This document shows, one piece after another, positions 32,786 through 45,856 of a stretch of 64,000 nt of DNA. Location: contig NZ_CADESW010000001.1 of assembly GCF_902830275.1 (NCBI RefSeq), forward strand, positions 186,001 to 250,000. The letters are read 5' to 3'. Origin of the DNA: Burkholderia stagnalis. GTDB taxonomy: Bacteria > Pseudomonadota > Gammaproteobacteria > Burkholderiales > Burkholderiaceae. The notes under the pieces are model-generated. The model saw only the letters and a program-made list of their open reading frames with translations, ran no database searches and was not told where the DNA came from. A program made the translations under genes and the position numbers. The first letter of the stretch is position 1. The number at the start of each line of letters is the position of its first letter.

Positions 32786-35491
32786 ATGCCAATATCTTCA
32801 TCCGTGCCGGCGGCGTCCGGCCTGTCGGGTGGGCCTTCCGACGCGCAACTGGCGGCAATCGCCCGGCAGTTCGATCAACTCGCGTCGCCCTTCTCCCAGG
32901 CCCAGCGGTTGTTTCGGATCGCGCTCGCCCCCGACTCCGGCCTCCCGGACGGCGCACTTCTCCCGTTGCGGCTCATCGGTAGCGAAGGCATTTGCGAACC
33001 GTTGCGATACTCGCTCAAATGCCTGTCGACCGACGTGCGTTTGCCGCTCAAGACGTTGAGCGGGCTGCCAATTGCCTTCCATATCGTCGACGACCACAAT
33101 CGCAAACACACGATCTGCGCGATCGTCACCGCAGTCGACCAGATCACCTCCGACGGCGGATTCGTGCTGAACGAGCTGACGTGCGTCGACGCACTCGGCG
33201 TGATCGAGGAACGGGTCACGTGGCGGGTGTTTCCGGCGGCATCCGTCATCGACGTCACCGATGCGATCCTCGGCGAACACGTGCGTGAAAACCACGTTCT
33301 GGCCAGCGCCTTCGAGCTGGACACGAGCCACTTGCGCGGAACGTACCCGCAACGGGCGTTCACCATGCAGGCCGGCGAAAGCGATGCCGGGTTCCTGATG
33401 CGGCTCTGGCGTCGCGAGGGCATCGCATGGTATTTCACGCATGAAGTCAAGAATGACCACCCGGTTCATACATTGCGGCTGGTCGACGACATTCACGCGT
33501 GGCGCAATAATCCGGCGCACTCGGTCCGGTTCAATCGCGCCGACGCAACCGAGCCCGAGGACACCATCGTCGCGTTCCGCGCACATCGCCGCGTGACGCC
33601 CGCAAGCGTACAGGGCCGCTCGCATGATTATCGAACCGGCCGTCCGCAATCGGTGTCGGAAGATAGCCGTGCCGATCAGGGCACGCGCGGTCACGCGCTG
33701 AGCGCGACGCTCAGCCGCTACCACTATGACGCCCCTCACGTCGCCGACAGCCTTCTGCATTACGAACAGATCAACAGCCGTCGTCAACAGGCGCACGCGC
33801 TGCGCTCCAAGGACTTTTCGGGCGAAAGCGTCGTACGCGCATTCAGTGGCGCCGCCGGCTCGATCTTTACGTTGAACGGTCATCCCGAGATCGATACGCA
33901 TGCCCCCGATCAACGCCGCTTTCTGCTTACGTCCGTCGAAGTCGACGTTCGCAACAACTTCCTGCCGCGGTCGCCAGGCAATCGCCTGACCGCGGACGCG
34001 ACGGACGAGCCTGGCTACCTCAATCGCTTTCGCTGCATACGCGCGGATATCCCCTTCGTGCCCGACTACGACCCCGCCGCCGTGCCGCATCCGGGGCCGA
34101 TGACCGCGAGCGTTGTCGGCGCCCCGGGCGCCGAGATCGACGTGGACGAAGAAGGCCGAATCGCGGTCCGCTTCCACTTCGCCCGGCAAGAGGATCACCC
34201 AGTCAAAGGGGCAAGCGGCACGCCGCGCGACTCCGCGCGCATTCGCTACGCTCCACCGTGGGCCGACCAGCGCGCGGGCACGGCATTTTGGCCACGCGTC
34301 GGCAACGAGATCCTGATCCTGTTCCAGCATGGCGACCCCGACAAACCGATCGGCATCGCGACCCTGCACGGCGCGAACACGCCACCGCCGCAGTTCTCCG
34401 GCGCTGGCGCGCTGCCCGGCAATGCGGCGCTGTACGGGATTCGCTCAAAGGAGGTCAAGGGCGTTGGCTACGGCGAGCTTCTGTTCGACGACACGACCGG
34501 GGAGACGAAGACCAAATTGTCGTCCGAGCATGGCAAGACCCAGCTCAATCAAGGCTGGATCGGTCATCCGCGTGCGGACGGCCGATCCGAGAAGCGCGGC
34601 GAGGGTTTCGAATTGCGCACTGATCTATCCGGCGCAATTCGCGCTGCACAGTTGATGATCAGCACGGATTCCCGTCAGAACGCGACCGGCAAGGTCATGG
34701 ACCGGCAGGAACTGATCGGACAGCTGGAGACGGCCCTCGCGATCGCCAGGCAGCTTGCGAGCCTCGCCGAAACGCATGAGGCGGATACGACCGATACCGA
34801 CGGACAAGAGAAGCTCGTCGAGCAGATCAGGAAATGGGAGGACGGGGCCGGCGGCGGCGCGATCGCGTTGAGCGCTCCAAACGGCATCGCGGCTGCGACG
34901 CCGCGCAACATCGTCGCGTCGGCAGGCCGGCACCTGGACATGATCGCCGTACAGGATGCCAACCTCAGCACGGGACGCAAGATCCTGCTGCGTGCGGCCC
35001 AGGGCCTGTCCGCATTCGCGAAGGCCGGCATGAAGCTGATTGCGGGCACCGGCGACGTGGTCGTTCAAGCGCAACAGGGCAAGGCCGAAGTCGGCTCCGC
35101 CGAGCGGCTGCATCTGTACTCGCTGAAGGAACTGCTGATCGAGGCGCCGAGCATCACGTTCAAGGCCAGCGGCGTCACCTACTCGCTTGCCGACGGCAAG
35201 GTGCTCGCGTCGTCGAGCGGCCCGCACACCATCGAGTCCGCAGGCTTCACGCATTCGGGCGGAGGCGGCGGCAATCCCGACCTGCCTCACATGCCGGCGT
35301 CGACGATGCAGACAGACGAGAAATTCGCCGTCGCGACGCGTCGCGGCGACGCGTTCTCACGGCTCGGGCATCAGGTCGAGGACGAGACTCAGGCCGTGCG
35401 CGACACCGGCCGCCTTGCTGCCGATGGCGCACACGAAACGACCGTGCAGGATGCCCAGATTCGACCGCTGACTTTCATTCCGAAACTTTGA
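32786..35491 (+). CDS. vgrG: Type VI secretion spike protein VgrG
   Basis: 901 residues from ATG 32786 (MPISSSVP); the ribosome site is weak and an upstream TTG would add 36 residues without homology. The gp27-like part is clear (FRIALAPDSGLPDGALLPLR, then MQAGESDAGFLMRLWRREGI, AWYFTHE). The gp5 OB-fold follows (GRIAVRFHFARQEDHP, then ARIRYAPPWADQRAGTAFWP, then RVGNEILILFQHGDPDKPIG), then a DUF2345 helix region from about residue 610. There is no fused toxin; a short tail ends FIPKL. The lipase gene starts 6 bp later, so this VgrG probably carries that effector. No other T6SS structural gene is present. Confidence 0.95.
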   Translation: MPISSSVPAASGLSGGPSDAQLAAIARQFDQLASPFSQAQRLFRIALAPDSGLPDGALLPLRLIGSEGICEPLRYSLKCLSTDVRLPLKTLSGLPIAFHIVDDHNRKHTICAIVTAVDQITSDGGFVLNELTCVDALGVIEERVTWRVFPAASVIDVTDAILGEHVRENHVLASAFELDTSHLRGTYPQRAFTMQAGESDAGFLMRLWRREGIAWYFTHEVKNDHPVHTLRLVDDIHAWRNNPAHSVRFNRADATEPEDTIVAFRAHRRVTPASVQGRSHDYRTGRPQSVSEDSRADQGTRGHALSATLSRYHYDAPHVADSLLHYEQINSRRQQAHALRSKDFSGESVVRAFSGAAGSIFTLNGHPEIDTHAPDQRRFLLTSVEVDVRNNFLPRSPGNRLTADATDEPGYLNRFRCIRADIPFVPDYDPAAVPHPGPMTASVVGAPGAEIDVDEEGRIAVRFHFARQEDHPVKGASGTPRDSARIRYAPPWADQRAGTAFWPRVGNEILILFQHGDPDKPIGIATLHGANTPPPQFSGAGALPGNAALYGIRSKEVKGVGYGELLFDDTTGETKTKLSSEHGKTQLNQGWIGHPRADGRSEKRGEGFELRTDLSGAIRAAQLMISTDSRQNATGKVMDRQELIGQLETALAIARQLASLAETHEADTTDTDGQEKLVEQIRKWEDGAGGGAIALSAPNGIAAATPRNIVASAGRHLDMIAVQDANLSTGRKILLRAAQGLSAFAKAGMKLIAGTGDVVVQAQQGKAEVGSAERLHLYSLKELLIEAPSITFKASGVTYSLADGKVLASSSGPHTIESAGFTHSGGGGGNPDLPHMPASTMQTDEKFAVATRRGDAFSRLGHQVEDETQAVRDTGRLAADGAHETTVQDAQIRPLTFIPKL

Positions 35492-35497
35492 TCGACC

Positions 35498-37297
35498 ATG
35501 GCGACGCCAGAAACCGAACCTCCGCTCACGACCGGCTGCCCGGTCGACCCGAAGGCGCGCCGTCGCGTATCGTTGCAGTTCGACGACCAGACGGGCGACC
35601 CCTACTTCGAAAGCGTCACGAGCCCGACGAATTTCAAAATGCGGGCATTGTGCGTATTGCCGCCACGACATGTCATTCCGGTCATCTTCGTGCCCGGGAT
35701 CATGGGCAGCAATCTCTGTTCGAACGGCACGGACGCGGACGACGGAACCGCGGCATGGCGACCGCCGAACGGCAAGATACAGGGTCTGGGGGAATTGTGG
35801 CGACGCGCCCATCAAACGCCGGCCGAGCGTCAGAAGCAAATGAAGCCCGAATCGGTTCGAGTCGATACCGGCGGAAAGATCAGCATTCCGCGCAGCCTGT
35901 ACACGATCACGGAAAAGGAAGCGCGCAAGCGTGGCTGGGGCGAGGTGCATCTCGACAGCTACGGACATGTGCTGGCCGAACTCGAGATCGCGCTGAACGA
36001 ACAATACCTCGACGCAGGCACGAAGGACCACACCCTGATGCCCGTTTGGGAGATCGCCAAGACCCTGAGACGCAGGGAAGGCAGCCACGCGTCGGGTAAG
36101 GACGTCGACGTGGTCGACAAGGACTGGCATCCGGTCAACACGACCGTTCCCCCCCTCGGCAGCCAGGAATTCTCCAGGCTCGACGACTATTTCTTCCCGG
36201 TATGGGCTTGCGGCTATAACTGGCTGAAGAGCAATGAAGAATCGGCACAGGAGCTGATTGCCCGCATTCACACGGCCCTCGACTATTACAAACGTGGAAA
36301 TTACTGGATTTCAACCGACAAGGTGATCGTCGTCACCCATTCGATGGGAGGGCTCGTCACGCGACGCGCGGCTCAGGATCTCCAGGATACGATCCTGGGT
36401 GTCGTTCACGGTGTACAGCCCGTCGGCGGCGCCCCGGTGGTCTATCGCCGCCTTCGAGCCGGGACCGAAACGAACGGCTGGTTCGATCTGCAGGGCATGG
36501 CGCTCGCCGCCGTGTTCGGATGGAGCGCTGCCGACATTACGTGTGTGATGGCAAACTCTCCAGGCCCGCTCGAATTGCTCCCGACGAAGCAGTATCCGGG
36601 CGGCTGGCTACGCTTCGTTCAGGAGCGAGGGGGTCAAAGCAAGGAAGTGATGCCCCGCTTGCCGAATGCGGACCCCTATCTGGAAATCTATTCGAAGCGT
36701 GCACAGGAGGTATGGTGGGGCATGGTCGACGAGATGCTGATCGACCCCGCCAACAAGACGCCCAAGGGAATGGAACCCTATGGGCAATACATGGTGACGC
36801 TCGGCGCGGCGGAAAAATTTCACGACACCGTGAAACTCGATTGCCACCCGGTGACCTATGCGCATTACGGCTACGACGCCAGGCAGATATCGTTCGGGCG
36901 CATCGTATGGAAGACGAGCGACGAGATCCGTCCCGGCTCCGACCTCGGATCGGATATCGCCAGCCTCCTGTCGAATGCGAAAGCAGCATCATTCAACGAG
37001 CTGGGCAAATCCACCGTCCAATTGGGCGATAGCAACATCCGGTTCCGCCTCGAGAACCATCAGGAACCGACTGAATACGACATGGCCAATGCCGGCGACG
37101 GCACCGTTCCGTCGCAGTCGGGCGCGCTGATCGAGAAGGGGTCGCCGGCGCCCAAGGTATTCCGCATGGATGGCTTCGACCACGCGGCAAGCTACAAGAA
37201 CGAAAACGTCCTGAACAACGTGATGTACTGTATCGCGAAGATCGTACAGCTGGCGCCGGCGATCTCGGCCGATGCATCAGGAGGAGCACCCGCATGA
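35498..37297 (+). CDS. T6SS lipase effector, LCAT/PGAP1-like (Tle4 candidate)
   Basis: 599 residues without a signal peptide, as expected for a VgrG-borne cargo. The alpha/beta-hydrolase core shows the LCAT-like oxyanion motif VIFVPGIMGSNL (residues 63-74), nucleophile S282 in VIVVTHSMGGLVTRR, Asp534 in GDGTVPSQSG and a candidate His562 in GFDHAASYKN; assignment of the triad is by pattern. Such enzymes attack phospholipids of rival bacteria in the periplasm. The downstream gene encodes a Tli4-like immunity protein and overlaps by 4 bp (ATGA), which argues for the Tle4 family. The effector itself was not assigned to Tle4 by sequence alone. Confidence 0.85.
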   Translation: MATPETEPPLTTGCPVDPKARRRVSLQFDDQTGDPYFESVTSPTNFKMRALCVLPPRHVIPVIFVPGIMGSNLCSNGTDADDGTAAWRPPNGKIQGLGELWRRAHQTPAERQKQMKPESVRVDTGGKISIPRSLYTITEKEARKRGWGEVHLDSYGHVLAELEIALNEQYLDAGTKDHTLMPVWEIAKTLRRREGSHASGKDVDVVDKDWHPVNTTVPPLGSQEFSRLDDYFFPVWACGYNWLKSNEESAQELIARIHTALDYYKRGNYWISTDKVIVVTHSMGGLVTRRAAQDLQDTILGVVHGVQPVGGAPVVYRRLRAGTETNGWFDLQGMALAAVFGWSAADITCVMANSPGPLELLPTKQYPGGWLRFVQERGGQSKEVMPRLPNADPYLEIYSKRAQEVWWGMVDEMLIDPANKTPKGMEPYGQYMVTLGAAEKFHDTVKLDCHPVTYAHYGYDARQISFGRIVWKTSDEIRPGSDLGSDIASLLSNAKAASFNELGKSTVQLGDSNIRFRLENHQEPTEYDMANAGDGTVPSQSGALIEKGSPAPKVFRMDGFDHAASYKNENVLNNVMYCIAKIVQLAPAISADASGGAPA

Positions 37298-38631
37298 ACA
37301 CAAAGGTGTGGCCGGCGCTGTTCGCCGGCCTGATTGCTTTTCCCTGCCTTGCGAAAGAGCCTTCGATGAGCAATGTGAAAACCTACTGCTACGGCCGCTA
37401 TCTGGTCGATCTTCCGGCGGACGCCCAACTGACCGGACAGGGATATGAATACGACTACGGACGCATCGACGCATCGAAGGAGGACAGCGACCTGGCGGGT
37501 TTCGACAGGCGCATGAAGACACGGTACGAAGCCCTGAAAGCAGGCAAACAGAAAGACGGGTTCGACGTTGCCGCCGAACGTCAGCCGGCGAAGAACATCC
37601 GCATCTTCGAGCTCTCGAAGAAAGTGATTACGTTCATGGCGGGCGGCTTCGAAGCGTACAAGTGGGATCGCGGGACGACGTTCAGCATGCAGTACTCGGG
37701 CTATTCCGTCGAAAAGCTGCCGTCCGTCGTTGCCGGCGTGCAGGGTGAGGTGCTCGACAAGCTGCAGTATCGCGAACCGGACGACATTCCATCGAAATCC
37801 GGCTTCTGTCTCGGCAACGGCTTCATCGCCGGGGCCGGCACGACCGAGCAGCCGGAAGAAGCGTGGATGAGCTTCCGGTTTCCGCAATGGCCGGGGGTCG
37901 TCGTCACCGTGCGTTCGATGACCGTGTCGAAGCCCGGCGAGCCGAAGCTCCTCGCGCGCCTCGGCAATGCATCGTCCTCCCGATCGCTCTCCGGCTTGCT
38001 GGCCCAGGTCCACGTTCTGCGCAAGGGCGAGCGAATCGCAGCCGGCCGCGCCGGCGAGGAAATGCTTTCCACGGTTCCGACAGACGGCGGATACAGGCTG
38101 CATCAGTTCCGCTGGGAGGCGCAGGGTACGAAACTCAACGCCCCGCTGGACCCGACGCTGATCGTCGAATTCCAGAGCGGCGCGAAGTACGACCACGGGC
38201 AACCCATTCGCCCCAAGGTCACCGACGAGCAAGCCACCCAGCTGTTCGACGCCGTCGTCAATTCGATCCGGTTGCGGCCAAGCGCCGGCGGCACCTTGTC
38301 GGACGGCGGCCCCGCCGCGCCGCTCCCGCTCGGCACGCTCGCGGCCACCGGCGCCCCGTGTCCGCAAACGGGATGGTGGACATGCCCTGAAGCAAGCGGA
38401 CACGAAATCGTGGGCGGCGCGCGCCAGCTGTTGACGCAAGGGTCGGTCACGCCCGCCGCGCAGGTGCTGGACAAGGCGCGCTGGTTCGACAAGGCGCGCG
38501 GCAAACACAGGCAATTCAGTATCTCGACCACCTGGCAACTCGTCGGGTACGCCGATCCGCAGCCCGACACCCCGCCACGCGGAAAGGCGGGAGACGGCGT
38601 CGACGACGCGACACCCGAAAACGATGCCTGA
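37294..38631 (+). CDS. Tli4-like T6SS immunity protein with extra C-terminal domain
   Basis: 445 residues, ATG 37294 with AGGAG 7 bp upstream and an ATGA overlap with the lipase. The signal peptide (WPALFAGLIAFPCLA) places it in the periplasm, where a lipase effector would act. The first domain (KTYCYGRYLVDLPADAQL at about 29-46, then GFCLGNGFIAGAG) matches the Tli4 immunity family. From about residue 345 a second unit begins: GAPCPQTGWWTCPEASGHEI, then VGGARQLLTQGSVTPAAQVL, then TTWQLVGYADPQPDTPP. This W/C/GG pattern is often attached to Burkholderia T6SS accessory proteins. It should neutralise the adjacent lipase and protect the producer. Confidence 0.85.
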   Translation: MNTKVWPALFAGLIAFPCLAKEPSMSNVKTYCYGRYLVDLPADAQLTGQGYEYDYGRIDASKEDSDLAGFDRRMKTRYEALKAGKQKDGFDVAAERQPAKNIRIFELSKKVITFMAGGFEAYKWDRGTTFSMQYSGYSVEKLPSVVAGVQGEVLDKLQYREPDDIPSKSGFCLGNGFIAGAGTTEQPEEAWMSFRFPQWPGVVVTVRSMTVSKPGEPKLLARLGNASSSRSLSGLLAQVHVLRKGERIAAGRAGEEMLSTVPTDGGYRLHQFRWEAQGTKLNAPLDPTLIVEFQSGAKYDHGQPIRPKVTDEQATQLFDAVVNSIRLRPSAGGTLSDGGPAAPLPLGTLAATGAPCPQTGWWTCPEASGHEIVGGARQLLTQGSVTPAAQVLDKARWFDKARGKHRQFSISTTWQLVGYADPQPDTPPRGKAGDGVDDATPENDA

Positions 38632-38693
38632 CACGTGGGCGGTCATGTCCTGGCCTCGGCGTTTCCGGCCGATCCTCGCCGGTGGAATATATC

Positions 38694-38957
38694 GTGAAGA
38701 ATGTCATTCGTATCGGCGACCCGACCAGCCACGGCGGGGTCGTGACAAGCGGGGACGATAGCTTTCTGGTCGACGGCCGTGCAATCGCGCGCGTTGGCGA
38801 CACGTGCACCTGCCCGCTTGCGGGGCACCAGGCGTGCGTCATCGTCGAAGGCGACGCGGGATTCGTCGTCGGCGGTCGCGCGGTCGCGCTCGACGGCCAT
38901 AAAACGAGCTGCGGCGCGATCCTCCGCGCCACCACAACGAACTTCGCTTCCGATTGA
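38694..38957 (+). CDS. PAAR domain spike-tip protein
   Basis: 87 residues from a GTG at 38694 preceded by GGTGGA, giving the typical PAAR start (MKNVIRIGDPTSHGGVV). It continues IARVGDTCTCPLAGHQACVI, then FVVGGRAVALDGHKTSCGAI, containing the paired His/Cys residues that bind the zinc at the tip. There is no extension domain. PAAR proteins sharpen the VgrG spike and help load effectors. It closes the vgrG-lipase-immunity-PAAR cassette, 62 bp after the immunity gene. An alternative GTG at 38682 adds four residues but leaves no ribosome site. Confidence 0.93.
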   Translation: MKNVIRIGDPTSHGGVVTSGDDSFLVDGRAIARVGDTCTCPLAGHQACVIVEGDAGFVVGGRAVALDGHKTSCGAILRATTTNFASD

Positions 38958-39012
38958 CGTGACGTATCGCGCCGGGCTTCGATCGGCGCCACTCCCCCCC
39001 TCCCCGCGATTC

Positions 39013-39027
39013 TGACGAAATTGTCAT
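39013..39027. promoter_or_regulatory. Predicted IrlR/CzcR-type operator ahead of czcC
   Basis: The sequence TGACGAAATTGTCAT is an imperfect dyad TGACRA-N2-TTGTCA. It has the same form as the boxes bound by the CusR/CopR group of metal-responsive regulators (TGACAA-N2-TTGTCA). Its centre lies 76 bp before the czcC start codon. Two related boxes occur in this window, behind irlS. The matching regulator is encoded at the end of this operon. Site function is predicted from pattern. Confidence 0.7.
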
Positions 39028-39095
39028 CTTCGCCTCATGTTTGCATTGCACCCCGTCCGTAGCATCGACTGCGCTCAATCCCGCTCCAGTCGTCC

Positions 39096-40400
39096 ATGCT
39101 CAAACGTAGAATCGCCGCCGTGCTGTTCGTCCCGTTCGCGGGCGCCGCGCTGGCACAGTCCCCGCCGCCGCCCGGCGAACCGGCGCGTGCCACGCTGAAT
39201 CCTTCATCCGCGCCGTCCACCGCACAAGACCCACTATCGCTCACCGCCGCGCTCGCGATGGCCGGCGAACGCAACCCGGCGCTGCGCAGTGCCCGCTCGG
39301 ACGCCGACGCGTCCGCCGGCACGCTGATGCAGGCCGGCGCGCGCCCGAACCCGACGCTGTCGTTCCTGCAGGAAGGCTTCGCCGCGCAGGAGCGCACCAC
39401 CACCGGGCAGCTCTCGCACACGCTCGAACTCGGCGGAAAACGGCGCGCCCGGCTCGACGTTGCATCTTACGGGCGCGAAGCGGCGCTCGCGTCGCTCGAC
39501 GAGCGGGCCGCCACGCTGCGCGCCGACGTCGTCCGCGCGTTCTACGGCCTGCTCGCCGCGCAGCGGCAGCTGAAGGTCGCGCAGCAGTCGACCGCCATCG
39601 CCGCCCGTTCCGCCGACATGGCCGACAAGCGCGCGCGCGCCGGCAAGGTGTCGCCGGTCGAGGCCACCAAGGCGCGCGTCGCCGAAAGCGGCGCGCGTAT
39701 CGAACTCGCGAACGCGGCCGCGCAGGTCGCCACCGCCGCCGAGCAGCTCGCGAACGTCACCGGCAATCCGGCCGTGGCCGCCCGCACGGCAGCCGGCGAC
39801 CTCGATGCGATCCCGGATGTCGCACCGCTCGCGCAGCTTCGCCAGCGCCTCGACGACGCGCCGCAGTCGCGCACCGCCCGCGCCGGCATGCTGCGCGCCA
39901 GCGCGCAGATCTCGCTGGAAAAGGCCCGCCGCATCCCGGATCTCACCGTGACCGCCGGGATGAAGCACGTCGTCGCGGGCGGCAGCCCCGACAACCAGGC
40001 GGTGGTCGGCGTGTCGATCCCGCTGCCGCTGTTCGACACCAACCGCGGCGCGATCCTCGAGGCCACCCACAAGGCCGAGGCGGCGCGCGCGAGCTTCGAC
40101 AGCGAACGCGCACGCATCGACCTCGACTTGTCCCAGGCGTTCACGCGCTACCAGCGCGCCGCCGACGAGGCGCGGCAACTGAAGTCCGACGTGCTGCCGG
40201 CCGCGCGGCAGTCGCTCGACGCGATGGCGCGCGGCTACGAACTCGGCAAGTTCGCGCTGCTCGACGTCATCGACGCGCAACGCACGCTGTACCAGGCCGA
40301 ATCGCGCTACGTGCAGGTGCTCGCCGACACCCACCAGGCCTACGCGGACATCGGCCGGCTCGTCGGCGAGCCGCTCGATCCCGCCGCCCCTCTCCGTTGA
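39096..40400 (+). CDS. czcC: CzcC-like outer-membrane efflux protein
   Basis: 434 residues with a signal peptide (IAAVLFVPFAGAALAQ). The TolC fold is recognisable in two halves: LTAALAMAGERNPALRSARS, then ARPNPTLSFLQEGFAAQERT, and ISLEKARRIPDLTVTAGMKH, then QAVVGVSIPLPLFDTNRGAI, and finally LGKFALLDVIDAQRTLYQAE. The SFLQEG and PLPLFDTNRG elements are typical for the CzcC/heavy-metal branch. It forms the outer-membrane exit duct of the CzcCBA pump and is the first gene of the operon. The predicted metal box lies just upstream. Confidence 0.92.
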   Translation: MLKRRIAAVLFVPFAGAALAQSPPPPGEPARATLNPSSAPSTAQDPLSLTAALAMAGERNPALRSARSDADASAGTLMQAGARPNPTLSFLQEGFAAQERTTTGQLSHTLELGGKRRARLDVASYGREAALASLDERAATLRADVVRAFYGLLAAQRQLKVAQQSTAIAARSADMADKRARAGKVSPVEATKARVAESGARIELANAAAQVATAAEQLANVTGNPAVAARTAAGDLDAIPDVAPLAQLRQRLDDAPQSRTARAGMLRASAQISLEKARRIPDLTVTAGMKHVVAGGSPDNQAVVGVSIPLPLFDTNRGAILEATHKAEAARASFDSERARIDLDLSQAFTRYQRAADEARQLKSDVLPAARQSLDAMARGYELGKFALLDVIDAQRTLYQAESRYVQVLADTHQAYADIGRLVGEPLDPAAPLR

Positions 40401-40410
40401 AGGTTCCGTC

Positions 40411-41868
40411 ATGCAGCGCAAGAAACTGATCCTCGTCGCCGCCGCCACGCTCGGCGCGCTCTCCGTTGCGGTGGGCGCGCTCGCGCTGTCGCGCGGCCCG
40501 TCCGCCGCCGCGCCATCCGCCGCCCAGGCCGCCGACGGCGCCGGCCCGCATGGCGGGCAGATCGTCGCCGACGGCCCGCTGTCGGTCGAAATCGTGCTGT
40601 CGGAGAAACCCGGCGACGCGCGGCTGATCGTCTACCCGTCGCTCGACGGCAAGCCCGCGCCGAAAGGCGCGCACGTGGCCGGCGTGCTGACCCGCTACGA
40701 CGGCGCGCGCGTGCCGCTCGCGTTCAACGAGGCCGGAGGAACGTTCACGACGGCCCAGCCGGTCGCGGCCCCGCATGTGTTCGACAGCGCGATCACGGTG
40801 AAGGCCGGCGGCCGCACCGCGACGTTTCCGTTCTCGCGCGCGGACGGCGCGATCGCGCTCAATGCGCAGCAGGCCGCCGCCGCCGGCATCGAGACCGCGC
40901 GCGCGGGCCCCGCGTCGATCGCGACGAGTTTCCAGCTGCCGGGCGAGATCAAGTTCAACGAGGACCGCACGGCCCACGTCGTGCCGCGCGTCGCGGGCAT
41001 CGTCGAACGGGTGGCCGTGTCGATCGGCCAGCGGGTCGAGCAAGGCCAGCTGCTGGCCGTGATCGCGAGCACGGATCTCGCCGACCGGCGCAGCGAGCTG
41101 CTGAGCGCCGAGCGCCGGCTGCAGGCGGCCCGCACGTCCTATGCGCGCGAGCGCACGCTGTGGGAGGAGCGCATCTCGGCCGAGCAGGACTACCTGCAGG
41201 CGCAGGTGCAGCTTCGCGAAGCGGAAATCGCCGCGCAGAATGCGCGCCAGAAGCTGGCCGCGCTGAATGCGCCCGCGTCCGCGTCGGCGCTGAACCGCTT
41301 CGAGCTGCGCGCGCCGTTCGCCGGCACGATCGTCGAGAAGCACCTCGCGCCCGGCGAAGCGGTCGCCGCCGACGCGAACGTGTTCGTCGTGTCCGACCTG
41401 TCCACCGTATGGGCCGAGCTGGCCGTCCCCGCGCAGCGGCTGAACGACGTGCGCGTCGGGCGCGACGCGATGGTCAGCGCGGCGGCTTTCGATTCGAAGG
41501 CCGGCGGCCGCATCGCGTACGTCGGCGCGCTGCTCGGCGAGCAGACCCGCACCGCCGCCGCGCGCATCGTGCTGCCGAATCCGGACGGCGCATGGCGGCC
41601 CGGGATGTTCGTCAACGTGTCGGTGGACGCGGGCAAGCAGGACGCGCCCGTCGCGATCGCCAACGACGCGCTGCAGCAGATCGACGGCGCGCCGTCGGTG
41701 TTCGTCCGCTCGCCGAAGGGCTTCGTCGCGCAGCCGGTCGAGACGGGCCGGCGCGACGGCCAGGTGGTCGAGATCCTGGCCGGCCTCAAGCCGGGCCAGG
41801 AATACGTGACCGCCAACAGCTTCGTGTTGAAGGCCGAACTGGGCAAAGGCAGCGCGGACGAACACTGA
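40411..41868 (+). CDS. czcB: CzcB-like periplasmic adaptor
   Basis: 485 residues. An N-terminal anchor or signal (LILVAAATLGALSVAVGALA) precedes a family-specific extra domain (GPHGGQIVADGPLSVEIVLS, then LIVYPSLDGKPAPKGAHVAG) that is found in heavy-metal adaptors. The membrane-fusion core is HVVPRVAGIVERVAVSIGQR, then VEQGQLLAVIASTDLADRRS, a coiled-coil hairpin (ELLSAERRLQAARTSYARER), then FELRAPFAGTIVEKHLAPGE. It links CzcA to CzcC. The CzcC gene ends 10 bp before its start. Confidence 0.93.
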   Translation: MQRKKLILVAAATLGALSVAVGALALSRGPSAAAPSAAQAADGAGPHGGQIVADGPLSVEIVLSEKPGDARLIVYPSLDGKPAPKGAHVAGVLTRYDGARVPLAFNEAGGTFTTAQPVAAPHVFDSAITVKAGGRTATFPFSRADGAIALNAQQAAAAGIETARAGPASIATSFQLPGEIKFNEDRTAHVVPRVAGIVERVAVSIGQRVEQGQLLAVIASTDLADRRSELLSAERRLQAARTSYARERTLWEERISAEQDYLQAQVQLREAEIAAQNARQKLAALNAPASASALNRFELRAPFAGTIVEKHLAPGEAVAADANVFVVSDLSTVWAELAVPAQRLNDVRVGRDAMVSAAAFDSKAGGRIAYVGALLGEQTRTAAARIVLPNPDGAWRPGMFVNVSVDAGKQDAPVAIANDALQQIDGAPSVFVRSPKGFVAQPVETGRRDGQVVEILAGLKPGQEYVTANSFVLKAELGKGSADEH

Positions 41869-45852
<3,984 letters not shown>

Positions 45853-45856
<4 letters not shown>

